Part shown: piece after piece, positions 7,140-14,004 of the stretch
Numbering within the stretch: the first letter of the stretch is position 1
Layout: every line of letters starts with the position of its first letter
Source of the DNA: SVTX01 sp045638125
GTDB taxonomy: Bacteria > Bacillota > Clostridia > Oscillospirales > CAG-272
Assembly: GCA_045638125.1 (NCBI GenBank)
Contig: JAZUAS010000052.1
Location: forward strand, 1-14,146
DNA length: 14,146 nucleotides
Reading direction: 5' to 3'
Notes under the pieces: generated by a model
Told to the model about the DNA's origin: nothing
What the model saw: the letters and a program-made list of their open reading frames with translations, nothing else
Databases searched by the model: none
Program-made: the position numbers and the translations under genes

Positions 7140-7214
7140 ATGGGTTTTTTTGCTTTTTTAGGCGTATTTACCGCTTACCCCCACAAAATCGTTCCCAAGG
7201 AGGTAAACAAATGA
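7140..7214 (+). CDS. Possible 24-codon leader ORF overlapping the ilvB start
   Basis: After the T-box T-tract, AGGAGG (7133-7138) is followed one base later by ATG (7140). The frame runs 24 codons (MGFFAFLGVF..., ending KEVNK) and stops at TGA 7212-7214, inside an ATGA overlap with the ilvB start. The spacing from AGGAGG to ATG is too short for efficient initiation, and the peptide is not enriched in Leu, Ile or Val, so it is not a classical attenuator peptide. It may be chance. Confidence 0.2.
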   Translation: MGFFAFLGVFTAYPHKIVPKEVNK

Positions 7215-8869
7215 TTTTAAACGGTTCTGAAATACTTGTAAACGTGCTCTTGGAGCAGGGCGTAGATACCGTCTTCGGTTATCCGGGAGGCGCAGTTCTT
7301 AACATCTACGATGCGCTTTATAAGTATAAGGACAAGCTTACCCATTATATGACCGCACACGAGCAGGGCGCGGCACACGCGGCAGACGGATACGCGAGAG
7401 CGACCGGAAAGACCGGAGTTGTTATCGCAACCAGCGGTCCCGGTGCTACCAACCTCGTTACTGGTATCGCAACCGCGTATATGGACAGCGTTCCTATGGT
7501 TGCCATCACGGGTAACGTACCAAACGACCTTATCGGAGCAGACAGCTTCCAGGAGGTCTACATAGCAGGCATAACCCTTCCCATTACAAAGCACAATTTC
7601 GTTGTAAGACGAGTCGAAGATCTTGCCGAGACTGTAAGACGTGCCTTTGAGATCGCAGGTAGCGGTCGTCCCGGCCCCGTTCTTATCGATATTCCCAAGG
7701 ACGTAACCGCGGCACTTTGCGATTACGAGCCCCGTGAGGCGGTAAAGACCACGAGAACCAAAAAGATCAAGGGCAACATCGAGGAGATAGCAGAGCTTAT
7801 CAACCGCAGTGAGCGTCCCTTCATCTATTTCGGTGGTGGTGTAAGACTTTCGGGTGCAGGCGACGAGCTTCGCCAGCTTATCGAAAAAGCAGACATTCCT
7901 GCGGCATATACCCTTATGGCGGCAGGTGTGCTTGGATATGGTGAAGAACACAACTTGGGACTTATCGGAATGCACGGCTTCTATGCGGCAAACGTTGCGG
8001 CTCACCGCTCCGACGTAATGCTTGCGATAGGAACGAGATTCTCCGACAGAGTTGCACTTAACACCAAGAAGTTCGGCGCAAATGCAAGAATAGTTCATAT
8101 AGACATAGACCCCAGTGAGATCAACAAGAACGTAACTGCAGATTACAGCATCGTAGGCGACGTTAAGGAGGTTCTCACCGAGCTTCTCAAATACGTTAGG
8201 CCGGCGAAGCGCGAGTCTTGGGCAAAGCAGATCGCGCTCTGGAAGGAAGACGACTACAAGCCTACCGACTCGGCAACCGAGCTCAAGCCTCACTACCTTA
8301 TAGAAAAGGCTTGCGAGATCGCAGGCGAGGACGCGATCTACGTTACCGACGTAGGTCAGCATCAGATGTGGGCGGCACAGTTCTTGCATCACACAAAGCC
8401 CAATCATTTCTTGACCAGCGGCGGTCTTGGAACTATGGGTTACGGCTACGGCGCGGCTATCGGAGCAAAGATCGCTCATCCCGAGCTCCCCGTAGTACAC
8501 TTTACCGGTGACGGCTCCTTCCACATGAATATGAACGAGCTTTGCACTGCGGTCAGCTACAACGTTCCCGTAATTACCGTTATATTCAACAACTCGGTTC
8601 TCGGAATGGTTCGTCAGTGGCAGGGAGCATTTTATCAAAGACGCTTCTCCTCCAGCGAGCCCGAGAGAGTTACCAACTACGTTAAGGTTGCAGAGGGCTT
8701 TGGCGGTCACGGCTTCCACTGCGAGACTCCCGAGGAGTTTGAGGCGGCTATGAAGGAAGCGATGACTATGAATGGTCCCGTTTGGATCGAGTGCATCGTT
8801 GACCGCGAGGAAAAGGTTCTTCCCATGATCCCCGGCGGCAAGACCGTGTCCGATACAATATTTAACTGA
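7211..8869 (+). CDS. ilvB: Acetolactate synthase large (catalytic) subunit
   Basis: ThDP- and FAD-dependent enzyme that condenses two pyruvates to 2-acetolactate (valine/leucine branch), or pyruvate with 2-oxobutanoate to 2-aceto-2-hydroxybutanoate (isoleucine branch). The 552-residue product has the usual length. It shows the catalytic glutamate in AHEQGAAHAADGYAR (E51) and the N-terminal ThDP-binding half. A central FAD/DHS-like domain spans about 190-320. The Mg-ThDP signature runs from GDGS near 433 to NN near 460. AAGGAGGT lies about 6 bases before the ATG. The following small-subunit gene marks it as an anabolic AHAS, not a catabolic AlsS. It is the first large gene of the T-box-controlled cluster and with ilvA provides both substrates for isoleucine. 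Confidence 0.97.
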   Translation: MILNGSEILVNVLLEQGVDTVFGYPGGAVLNIYDALYKYKDKLTHYMTAHEQGAAHAADGYARATGKTGVVIATSGPGATNLVTGIATAYMDSVPMVAITGNVPNDLIGADSFQEVYIAGITLPITKHNFVVRRVEDLAETVRRAFEIAGSGRPGPVLIDIPKDVTAALCDYEPREAVKTTRTKKIKGNIEEIAELINRSERPFIYFGGGVRLSGAGDELRQLIEKADIPAAYTLMAAGVLGYGEEHNLGLIGMHGFYAANVAAHRSDVMLAIGTRFSDRVALNTKKFGANARIVHIDIDPSEINKNVTADYSIVGDVKEVLTELLKYVRPAKRESWAKQIALWKEDDYKPTDSATELKPHYLIEKACEIAGEDAIYVTDVGQHQMWAAQFLHHTKPNHFLTSGGLGTMGYGYGAAIGAKIAHPELPVVHFTGDGSFHMNMNELCTAVSYNVPVITVIFNNSVLGMVRQWQGAFYQRRFSSSEPERVTNYVKVAEGFGGHGFHCETPEEFEAAMKEAMTMNGPVWIECIVDREEKVLPMIPGGKTVSDTIFN

Positions 8870-8884
8870 TGGGAGGGGAAAACG

Positions 8885-9379
8885 ATGAAAAAACAGTGTA
8901 TGGTAGTTTTCGTTGAGAACAATGCAGGTGTACTTGCACGAGTTGCATCCTTGTTCGTTCAGCGTGGCTTTAATATCGATTCTCTTACCGTTTCTCCCAC
9001 CAACGATGAAAAGGTTTCGAGAATAACCATCGTCACACGCGGTGATGAAAAGTTCTTCAACCAGATAATGCAGCAGACAGGCAAGCTTATCGAGACGAAA
9101 ATGATTTTCTCGGTTGAGCCTACCTTCAGCCTTATCCACGAGGTGCTTCTTGTCAAGTTTGCGGCTGAGGAAGCCAAGAACGAAAAGCTTCAGAGCCTTA
9201 TTTCGATATACGGCGCAAAGATTGTAGACAGAACCGGTGGATGTATCGTGGCGGAGCTTACCGATACTCCCCAGCGTCTTGACGGATTTATCGAGGATAC
9301 CGCAAAATTCAACGTTATCGAATCCTGCAGATCGGGTGCGATTGCAATGGAGCGCGGAAACGTTTCGTACGAACTTTAA
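8885..9379 (+). CDS. ilvN: Acetolactate synthase small (regulatory) subunit
   Basis: Regulatory partner of IlvB that raises activity and confers feedback inhibition, usually by valine. The 164-residue product has an N-terminal ACT domain at about 4-75 (VFVENNAGVLARVASLF, then RGFNIDSLTV), with the Gly/Asn turn where family members bind valine. A C-terminal AHAS small-subunit domain follows at about 83-157 (LLVKFAAEEAKNEKL, then GGCIVAELTDTP). The length matches the ilvH/ilvN long type. GGGAGGGG precedes the ATG and only 15 bases separate it from ilvB, so the two are cotranscribed. Valine sensitivity is inferred from family knowledge. Confidence 0.95.
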   Translation: MKKQCMVVFVENNAGVLARVASLFVQRGFNIDSLTVSPTNDEKVSRITIVTRGDEKFFNQIMQQTGKLIETKMIFSVEPTFSLIHEVLLVKFAAEEAKNEKLQSLISIYGAKIVDRTGGCIVAELTDTPQRLDGFIEDTAKFNVIESCRSGAIAMERGNVSYEL

Positions 9380-9423
9380 TAAAAAACAAAAAATTTTAAT
9401 ATACTCCAAAGGAGAAAAAGAAA

Positions 9424-10434
9424 ATGATTAACAAGTATTATGACACCGATTGTAATCTTGCCCTTATAAAGGACAAAACAGTAGCAGTTATCGGATTCGG
9501 TAGCCAGGGTCACGCACACGCAATGAACCTCGCAGAGAGCGGATGTAACGTAGTTGTAGGTCTCCGCAAGGGAAGCGGTCACTGGGCAAAGGCAGCGGCT
9601 TTTGCTGAGAAGAACCCTAACTTCAAGGTTATGGAGGTTGCTGACGCTGCAAAGGCGGCTGACCTCGTAATGATGCTCGTTCCCGATGAGCTTGCAGCTG
9701 ACATCTACTATGCAGAGGTTGCTCCCAACATGAAGGATGGCGACGTTCTTATGTTCGCTCACGGCTTCAACATCCACTTCGGCTTCATTCAGCCCCAGAA
9801 GAATATCGACGTTATCATGGTAGCTCCCAAGGGCCCCGGTCACACCGTTAGAACCCAGTATCTTGAGGGCAAGGGTGTTCCTTCCCTTATCGCTGTACAT
9901 CAGGACTACACCGGCAAGGCTAAGGACTACGCTCTCGCATATGCTTGCGGTATCGGTGCTGGCCGTGCAGGTATTCTTGAGACCTCCTTTAGAGAAGAGA
10001 CCGAGACCGACCTCTTCGGTGAGCAGGCAGTTCTTTGCGGTGGTGTAACCGAGCTTATGAAGGCAGGCTTTGAGACTCTCGTTGCAGCAGGCTACGAGCC
10101 CGAGATGGCATACTTCGAGTGCATCCACGAAATGAAGCTTATCGTTGACCTTATCAACCAGGGTGGCTTTGCAAAGATGAGATATTCTATCTCCAACACT
10201 GCAGAGTACGGTGACTACAGAACCGGTAAGAGACTTATCACCGACGAGACTCGTAAGGAAATGAAGAAGGTTCTCGACGAGATCCAAAACGGTACCTTTG
10301 CTTCCGAGTTCATGACCGAATTCAGCGCAGGCAGAAAGGCAAAGTTCCTTGCAACCCGCCGACTTGAGTCCGAGCACCAGCTTGAGGAGACCGGTGCTGA
10401 GCTGAGACAGATGATGAGCTGGCTTAAGAAGTAA
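9424..10434 (+). CDS. ilvC: Ketol-acid reductoisomerase, class I
   Basis: Isomerises and reduces 2-acetolactate (or acetohydroxybutanoate) to the dihydroxy acid, using NAD(P)H and Mg. The 336-residue product is the short class I type. It shows the Rossmann motif GFGSQGHAHA (24-33) and the cofactor-specificity loop at 47-54 (L-R-K-G-S-G-H-W). The catalytic acids are D196 and E200 (DLFGEQ) and E232 and E236 (ECIHEMK), with the SISNTAEYGD segment after them. The loop position that is often a phosphate-binding Ser is His53, which may shift the NADPH/NADH preference. CAAAGGAGA precedes the ATG, and the gap to ilvN is 44 bases. Downstream lies a cluster of repeat hairpins before coaX, so later genes may be expressed at a different level. 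Confidence 0.97.
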   Translation: MINKYYDTDCNLALIKDKTVAVIGFGSQGHAHAMNLAESGCNVVVGLRKGSGHWAKAAAFAEKNPNFKVMEVADAAKAADLVMMLVPDELAADIYYAEVAPNMKDGDVLMFAHGFNIHFGFIQPQKNIDVIMVAPKGPGHTVRTQYLEGKGVPSLIAVHQDYTGKAKDYALAYACGIGAGRAGILETSFREETETDLFGEQAVLCGGVTELMKAGFETLVAAGYEPEMAYFECIHEMKLIVDLINQGGFAKMRYSISNTAEYGDYRTGKRLITDETRKEMKKVLDEIQNGTFASEFMTEFSAGRKAKFLATRRLESEHQLEETGAELRQMMSWLKK

Positions 10435-10448
10435 GATTTCGTGAGAAA

Positions 10449-10500
10449 TGCGGAACCCTTTTTGAGAAAAAAGGGTTCCGCACCTCCCAAAAACTTTCAA
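10449..10500 (-). repeat. Inside-out hairpin repeat, copy A
   Basis: Read on the minus strand: leader TTGAAAGTTTTTG (10500-10488), a 5-base spacer GGAGG, then a perfect 15-bp stem (10482-10468 with 10463-10449) with GC-rich arms and A/T tracts at the apex around a 4-base loop. There is no T-tract after the stem in either direction, so it is not a textbook intrinsic terminator, though it may protect the ilvC mRNA 3' end. Confidence 0.75.
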
Positions 10501-10553
10501 TAAGGATAGATTATTTGCATACGGCTGATAACACTTAACGGTGAATTCCTTTT

Positions 10554-10622
10554 TTGAAAGTTTTTGAAGTTCTTAGAAACTTTTCTCAAAAAGTTTCTAA
10601 GTGGGGTTTGGGGCAAAGCCCC
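10554..10622 (+). repeat. Inside-out hairpin repeat, copy B, with adjacent GGGGC hairpin
   Basis: Leader TTGAAAGTTTTTG (10554-10566) is identical to copy A over 13 bases. The 5-base spacer also matches in length. A perfect 13-bp stem follows (10572-10584 with 10589-10601, apex CTTTT, loop CTCA, AAAAG). Next comes a small GGGGC-AAA-GCCCC hairpin at 10610-10622. Copies A and B point at each other across a 53-base spacer (10501-10553) in which I see no gene. Confidence 0.72.
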
Positions 10623-10648
10623 ATGAAATAAATCAAGGAGGAATAACT

Positions 10649-11446
10649 ATGCTTTTGGCGGTTGAAGTGGCAAATAAGAATATATCATTTGCGGTTTTCG
10701 ACGACTTAACGACAGAACCGACGGTAAATTTCCGAGTTGCATCGGATATAAATAAGACTGCCGACGAATACGCTGTTTCGGTCAAGCAATTACTCGATTT
10801 TTCGGGAGTTGACGCAAAGACAGTTGACGGTGTAATAATCGCAAGCGTTGTTCCTGTATTGAACGACGTTATAAAGCAGGTTATCCTCACCTTAACGGGA
10901 AAAACGCCAATCATGGTTGGCCCGGGTGTAAAAACCGGATTTGCTATCAAAATTGACGATCCCGCAGAGCTTGGTGCTGATATAGTTGCCAATGCGGCGG
11001 CGGTAGTTGCAAGACTTAAAGAACAAAATTCAGACTGCCCTGCTATCATTCTCGATATGGGGGCGGCTACAACGCTTTTTGCGATAAACAAAAAAAGGGA
11101 AGTGATCGGCGGGGCGATACTTGCGGGTGTCGGTATGTCGCTTGATATGCTTCACGAGAAGACAGCCCTTTTGCCGAGCATTGAAATGTCGGGCGTGTCG
11201 AGAGCAATCGGCAAAAACACGAAGGAGTCGCTTATTTCGGGAGTAATTCTCGGTCAGGCGGCTATGATAGACGGTCTTATCGACCGATTTGAGAGCGAGC
11301 TTAAATGCGGCGCAGGCGAGGCGATTGTTTTTGCCACCGGCGAGAACTGTAAGCCTGTTATAGCAAACTGCATTCACGAAATTAATTACGATTCTACGCT
11401 TACTCTCAAGGGCCTTGCGCGTATTTACAAAAATACCGTAGGCTGA
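10649..11446 (+). CDS. coaX: Type III pantothenate kinase-like protein (divergent CoaX)
   Basis: CoaX phosphorylates pantothenate, the first step of CoA synthesis. The 265-residue product aligns with CoaX along its length: N-terminal phosphate motif, GVKTGFAIKIDDPAELGAD (the last D is D111, the proposed catalytic base), DMGAATT (136-142), GGAILAG (154-160), SLISGVILGQ and a C-terminal VFATGEN. Several signature positions differ. DxGNTN is here E6-V-A-N-K-N, GTATT is GAATT, GGxIxPG has Ala for Pro, and the Arg usual after GAD is Ile. It could be a working kinase with relaxed motifs, a paralogue with another substrate, or an inactive regulator. I chose the ATG at 10649 because AAGGAGGAA lies upstream. 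The S component gene follows, and its position inside the ilv cluster ties it to 2-ketoisovalerate, the pantothenate precursor. Confidence 0.8.
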   Translation: MLLAVEVANKNISFAVFDDLTTEPTVNFRVASDINKTADEYAVSVKQLLDFSGVDAKTVDGVIIASVVPVLNDVIKQVILTLTGKTPIMVGPGVKTGFAIKIDDPAELGADIVANAAAVVARLKEQNSDCPAIILDMGAATTLFAINKKREVIGGAILAGVGMSLDMLHEKTALLPSIEMSGVSRAIGKNTKESLISGVILGQAAMIDGLIDRFESELKCGAGEAIVFATGENCKPVIANCIHEINYDSTLTLKGLARIYKNTVG

Positions 11447-11456
11447 TTTAACTTGG

Positions 11457-11489
11457 ATAATAACGCTTTTGCGATTATTATAAATTTTT
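11457..11489 (+). terminator. Weak terminator-like hairpin after coaX
   Basis: ATAATAACGC (11457-11466) pairs with GCGATTATTAT (11471-11481) with one bulged base and a TTTT loop, then AAA and TTTTT. The stem is AT-rich, so termination would be partial. Two more small hairpins follow before the next gene: GCGGC-AAA-GCCGC (11506-11518) and GACGG/CCGTC (11531-11547). Confidence 0.4.
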
Positions 11490-11561
11490 ACGCGCCGTAC
11501 CCAAAGCGGCAAAGCCGCGGGACGACAGCAGACGGTGAGATTCCGTCAAGGAGAATTTAAT

Positions 11562-12221
11562 ATGAAAACTTCGGCTAAACAAAAGACGCTAAGATTGGTT
11601 CAGCTTGCTATGCTGACGGCTTTGATCGTTGTATTACAGTGGCTCGGAACACTTTTAACGGGATTTATAGGCTTGCCTATGTCCTTGGTGCTTATTCCGA
11701 TCGTTATAGGAGCGTTCTTGCTCGGACCTTGGGAAGGTACATTTCTCGGTATAATGTTCGGTATTATGACGATAGTTATGGGCTTTACAGGTGCTGATGC
11801 ATTCACCTCTATCCTGTTCTACAATTTCGGAATTGGCAAATGCGTTATTACAGTATTGATCTGCTTGTTGAAGGCGGGTCTTGCCGGATTTGGCGCAGGT
11901 ATGGTATATAAACTTTTGAATAAAGCCTTCGGCGGAAAATACGTAACGCTCACCACAATCATAGCTTCGATCACGGCACCTGTTATCAACACGGGAGTTT
12001 TTGTAATAGGAATGCTGTTATTCTTCTTCAATGATACGGCAGATATTCAGATTGCTTTAGCTGAGAAGCTGGAACAAGAATTGACCTCGGTAACGCCATC
12101 GTTTGAGTATATTTTCTTGGTGTTGGCGGGTATGAATTTCGTTATGGAATTTCTTATTAACTTGATTCTTTCCCCTGCAATCATCAGAATAGTTGATGTT
12201 ATAAGAAAGAAAAAACAATAA
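11562..12221 (+). CDS. ECF transporter S component, probable vitamin (pantothenate?) uptake
   Basis: Substrate-binding membrane subunit of an energy-coupling-factor transporter. The 219-residue product has a short basic N-terminus followed by about six hydrophobic segments (roughly 12-32, 38-56, 58-74, 92-118, 128-156, 182-207) and a basic tail, RKKK. The first helix carries small residues in LAMLTALIVVLQ, like the alanine-rich helix by which S components dock on EcfT. The family call (ECF_trnsprt type) rests on this topology and pattern and not on a catalytic motif. No ecfA or ecfT gene is nearby, so it would share the energising module encoded elsewhere (group II). Pantothenate is inferred only from the adjacent coaX-like gene and the ilv context. 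AAGGAGAA precedes the ATG at 11562. Confidence 0.72.
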   Translation: MKTSAKQKTLRLVQLAMLTALIVVLQWLGTLLTGFIGLPMSLVLIPIVIGAFLLGPWEGTFLGIMFGIMTIVMGFTGADAFTSILFYNFGIGKCVITVLICLLKAGLAGFGAGMVYKLLNKAFGGKYVTLTTIIASITAPVINTGVFVIGMLLFFFNDTADIQIALAEKLEQELTSVTPSFEYIFLVLAGMNFVMEFLINLILSPAIIRIVDVIRKKKQ

Positions 12222-12250
12222 ATACATATTTTGCCCCTCACGCCCCTTTT

Positions 12251-12327
12251 TTGAAGGTTTTTGAAAGAGGAGGGGGTGTGGAGGAGGAGAGAACTTTTTT
12301 CTTAAAAAAGTTCTCTCCTCCTCCACA
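12251..12327 (+). repeat. Inside-out hairpin repeat, copy C, upstream of ilvD
   Basis: Leader TTGAAGGTTTTTG (12251-12263) differs from copies A and B at one base. A purine-rich spacer of 13 bases leads to a perfect 24-bp stem (12277-12300 with 12304-12327), apex TTTTTT-CTT-AAAAAA, with a homopurine-like arm (GGAGGAGGAGAGAA). The stem ends 18 bases before the ilvD ATG and just upstream of its ribosome binding site, so it will be a strong structure in the mRNA. Confidence 0.78.
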
Positions 12328-12345
12328 TATAAAAAGGAGAAAACT

Positions 12346-14004
12346 ATGAGATCTGATAATGTAACAAAGGGTGCTGAAAGAGCGCCGAACAGAAGCCTGT
12401 TTTTTGCAATGGGATACACAAAAGAGGAGCTTGATAGACCTCTTATCGGAGTTGTAAGCGCACACAGTGAGATCGTTCCCGGTCATGCTCACCTCGACAA
12501 GATCGCCGAGGCGGTCAAGGCAGGAATCAGAATGGCAGGCGGTACTCCTGTGCTTGTTCCTTCCATCGGTGTTTGCGACGGTATTGCTATGGGTCACATT
12601 GGTATGAAATATTCACTTGCGAGCCGTGAGCTTATCGCGGATAGCGTTGAAACTATGACTATGGCTCACCAGCTTGACGGTCTCGTTCTCGTTCCCAACT
12701 GTGATAAGATCGTTCCCGGTATGGTAATGGCGGCGGTAAGAATGAACGTTCCCACCGTTGTCTGCTCGGGCGGCCCTATGCTTGCCGGTACTTACGACGG
12801 GGAAGAAGTCAGCCTTTCCAAGCTTTTTGAGGCTGTCGGTGCATACAAGGCAGGTATTATTGATGCCGATAAGCTTTGTGAGTGCGAGACGGGCGCTTGT
12901 CCCGGTTGCGGTTCGTGCGCAGGTATGTATACCGCTAACTCTATGAACTGTCTTTGCGAGAGCATGGGTATTGCTCTCCCCGGAAACGGTACTATCCCCG
13001 CAGTAAGCAATAAGAGAATTATGCTTGCAAAGAGAGCAGGTATGGCGATCATGGAAATGGTCGAAAAGAATATTTGCGCACGCGATATTATAAACGAGAG
13101 ATCTATCAAGAATGCACTTGCTTGCGATATGGCCCTTGGTTGCTCCTCCAACAGTGTGCTTCACCTTCTTGCTATTGCTAACGAAGCAGGTGTTCCTCTT
13201 GATCTTAATCTCTTTAACCAGATGTCGGCAAAGGTTCCTAACCTCTGCCATCTCGCTCCCGCAGGTTCTACTCACATGCAGGACCTTGACGCGGCAGGCG
13301 GTATCCCCGCAGTTCAGGCAGAGCTTATCAAGAAGGGTCTGCTTGACGTAGACGCTCTCACTGTTACGGGCAAGACCGTAGGCGAGAACGTAAAGGGTGC
13401 TTACATTAAGTCTACCAAGGCGATCCGTCCTATTGACGAGCCATATAGTGCAACGGGCGGTATCCAGATCCTCTGGGGTAACATCGCTCAAAAGGGTTGT
13501 GTTGTAAAGAGAAGTGCGGTTGCTCCCGAAATGCTTTGTCATAGCGGTCCCGCAAGAGTGTTTAACTCCGAGGACGAGGCAATTGCCGCAATTTATGCAG
13601 GAAAGATCGTTGACGGCGACGTAGTCGTTATCAGATACGAAGGACCTAAGGGCGGTCCCGGAATGAGAGAAATGCTCAATCCTACTTCGGCTCTTGCAGG
13701 CATGAAGCTTGACAAGACCGTAGCCCTTATCACCGACGGACGTTTCTCGGGTGCTTCGAGAGGCGCATCTATCGGTCACGTCTCACCCGAGGCGGCAGAC
13801 GGCGGTAACATCGCTCTCATCGAAGAGGGCGACATCATCGCGATTGATATTCCCAATGCTTCTATCAACGTAGAGGTCAGCGACGAAGTTCTCGCCGCTC
13901 GCCGCGCGAAATACGTTGCTCCCGAGCCTAACGTTAAGTCTGGTTGGCTCGCTCGTTACTCTCGTCTCGTCAGCGGTGCTGACCAAGGCGCGGTGATGAA
14001 ATAA
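12346..14004 (+). CDS. ilvD: Dihydroxy-acid dehydratase
   Basis: Fe-S lyase that dehydrates 2,3-dihydroxyisovalerate to 2-ketoisovalerate, and the methylvalerate analogue to the isoleucine keto acid. The 552-residue product has the family length. It shows VPGHAHL (44-50), VPNCDK (C119), the ACPGCGSC cluster (C185, C188, C191) and the C-terminal GRFSGASRG with the catalytic serine region. The PGH form, which lacks the extra N-terminal Cys of [2Fe-2S] members, resembles the oxygen-sensitive [4Fe-4S] E. coli type; this is inferred and fits an anaerobe. AAAAAGGAG lies about 8 bases before the ATG. The gene is separated from ilvC by the coaX-like and S component genes and preceded by repeat copy C. 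Its last 75 bases are duplicated in inverse orientation at the window's end. Confidence 0.97.
   Translation: MRSDNVTKGAERAPNRSLFFAMGYTKEELDRPLIGVVSAHSEIVPGHAHLDKIAEAVKAGIRMAGGTPVLVPSIGVCDGIAMGHIGMKYSLASRELIADSVETMTMAHQLDGLVLVPNCDKIVPGMVMAAVRMNVPTVVCSGGPMLAGTYDGEEVSLSKLFEAVGAYKAGIIDADKLCECETGACPGCGSCAGMYTANSMNCLCESMGIALPGNGTIPAVSNKRIMLAKRAGMAIMEMVEKNICARDIINERSIKNALACDMALGCSSNSVLHLLAIANEAGVPLDLNLFNQMSAKVPNLCHLAPAGSTHMQDLDAAGGIPAVQAELIKKGLLDVDALTVTGKTVGENVKGAYIKSTKAIRPIDEPYSATGGIQILWGNIAQKGCVVKRSAVAPEMLCHSGPARVFNSEDEAIAAIYAGKIVDGDVVVIRYEGPKGGPGMREMLNPTSALAGMKLDKTVALITDGRFSGASRGASIGHVSPEAADGGNIALIEEGDIIAIDIPNASINVEVSDEVLAARRAKYVAPEPNVKSGWLARYSRLVSGADQGAVMK

Noticed and set aside
7140..7214. Branched-chain leader peptide attenuator of the enterobacterial type before ilvB
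   Set aside because: The short frame has no run of Leu, Ile or Val codons and lies downstream of the terminator; control is by the T-box.
7217..9409. A 730-codon open frame on the minus strand across ilvB and ilvN
   Set aside because: It is the mirror of two certain genes. Strong codon bias (few TTA, CTA and TCA codons) leaves the opposite frame open. The product is rich in Cys and His, resembles nothing I know and has no ribosome binding site.
9404..9416. CTCC-AAA-GGAG mini-hairpin that might hide the ilvC ribosome binding site
   Set aside because: Four base pairs around a 3-base loop are too weak to claim regulation.
12613..13779. Long minus-strand frame inside ilvD (and similar ones inside ilvC at 9376-10500 and the radical SAM gene at 2062-2985)
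   Set aside because: Same cause: shadow frames opposite well-supported genes, with low-complexity or Cys-rich translations and no start signals.
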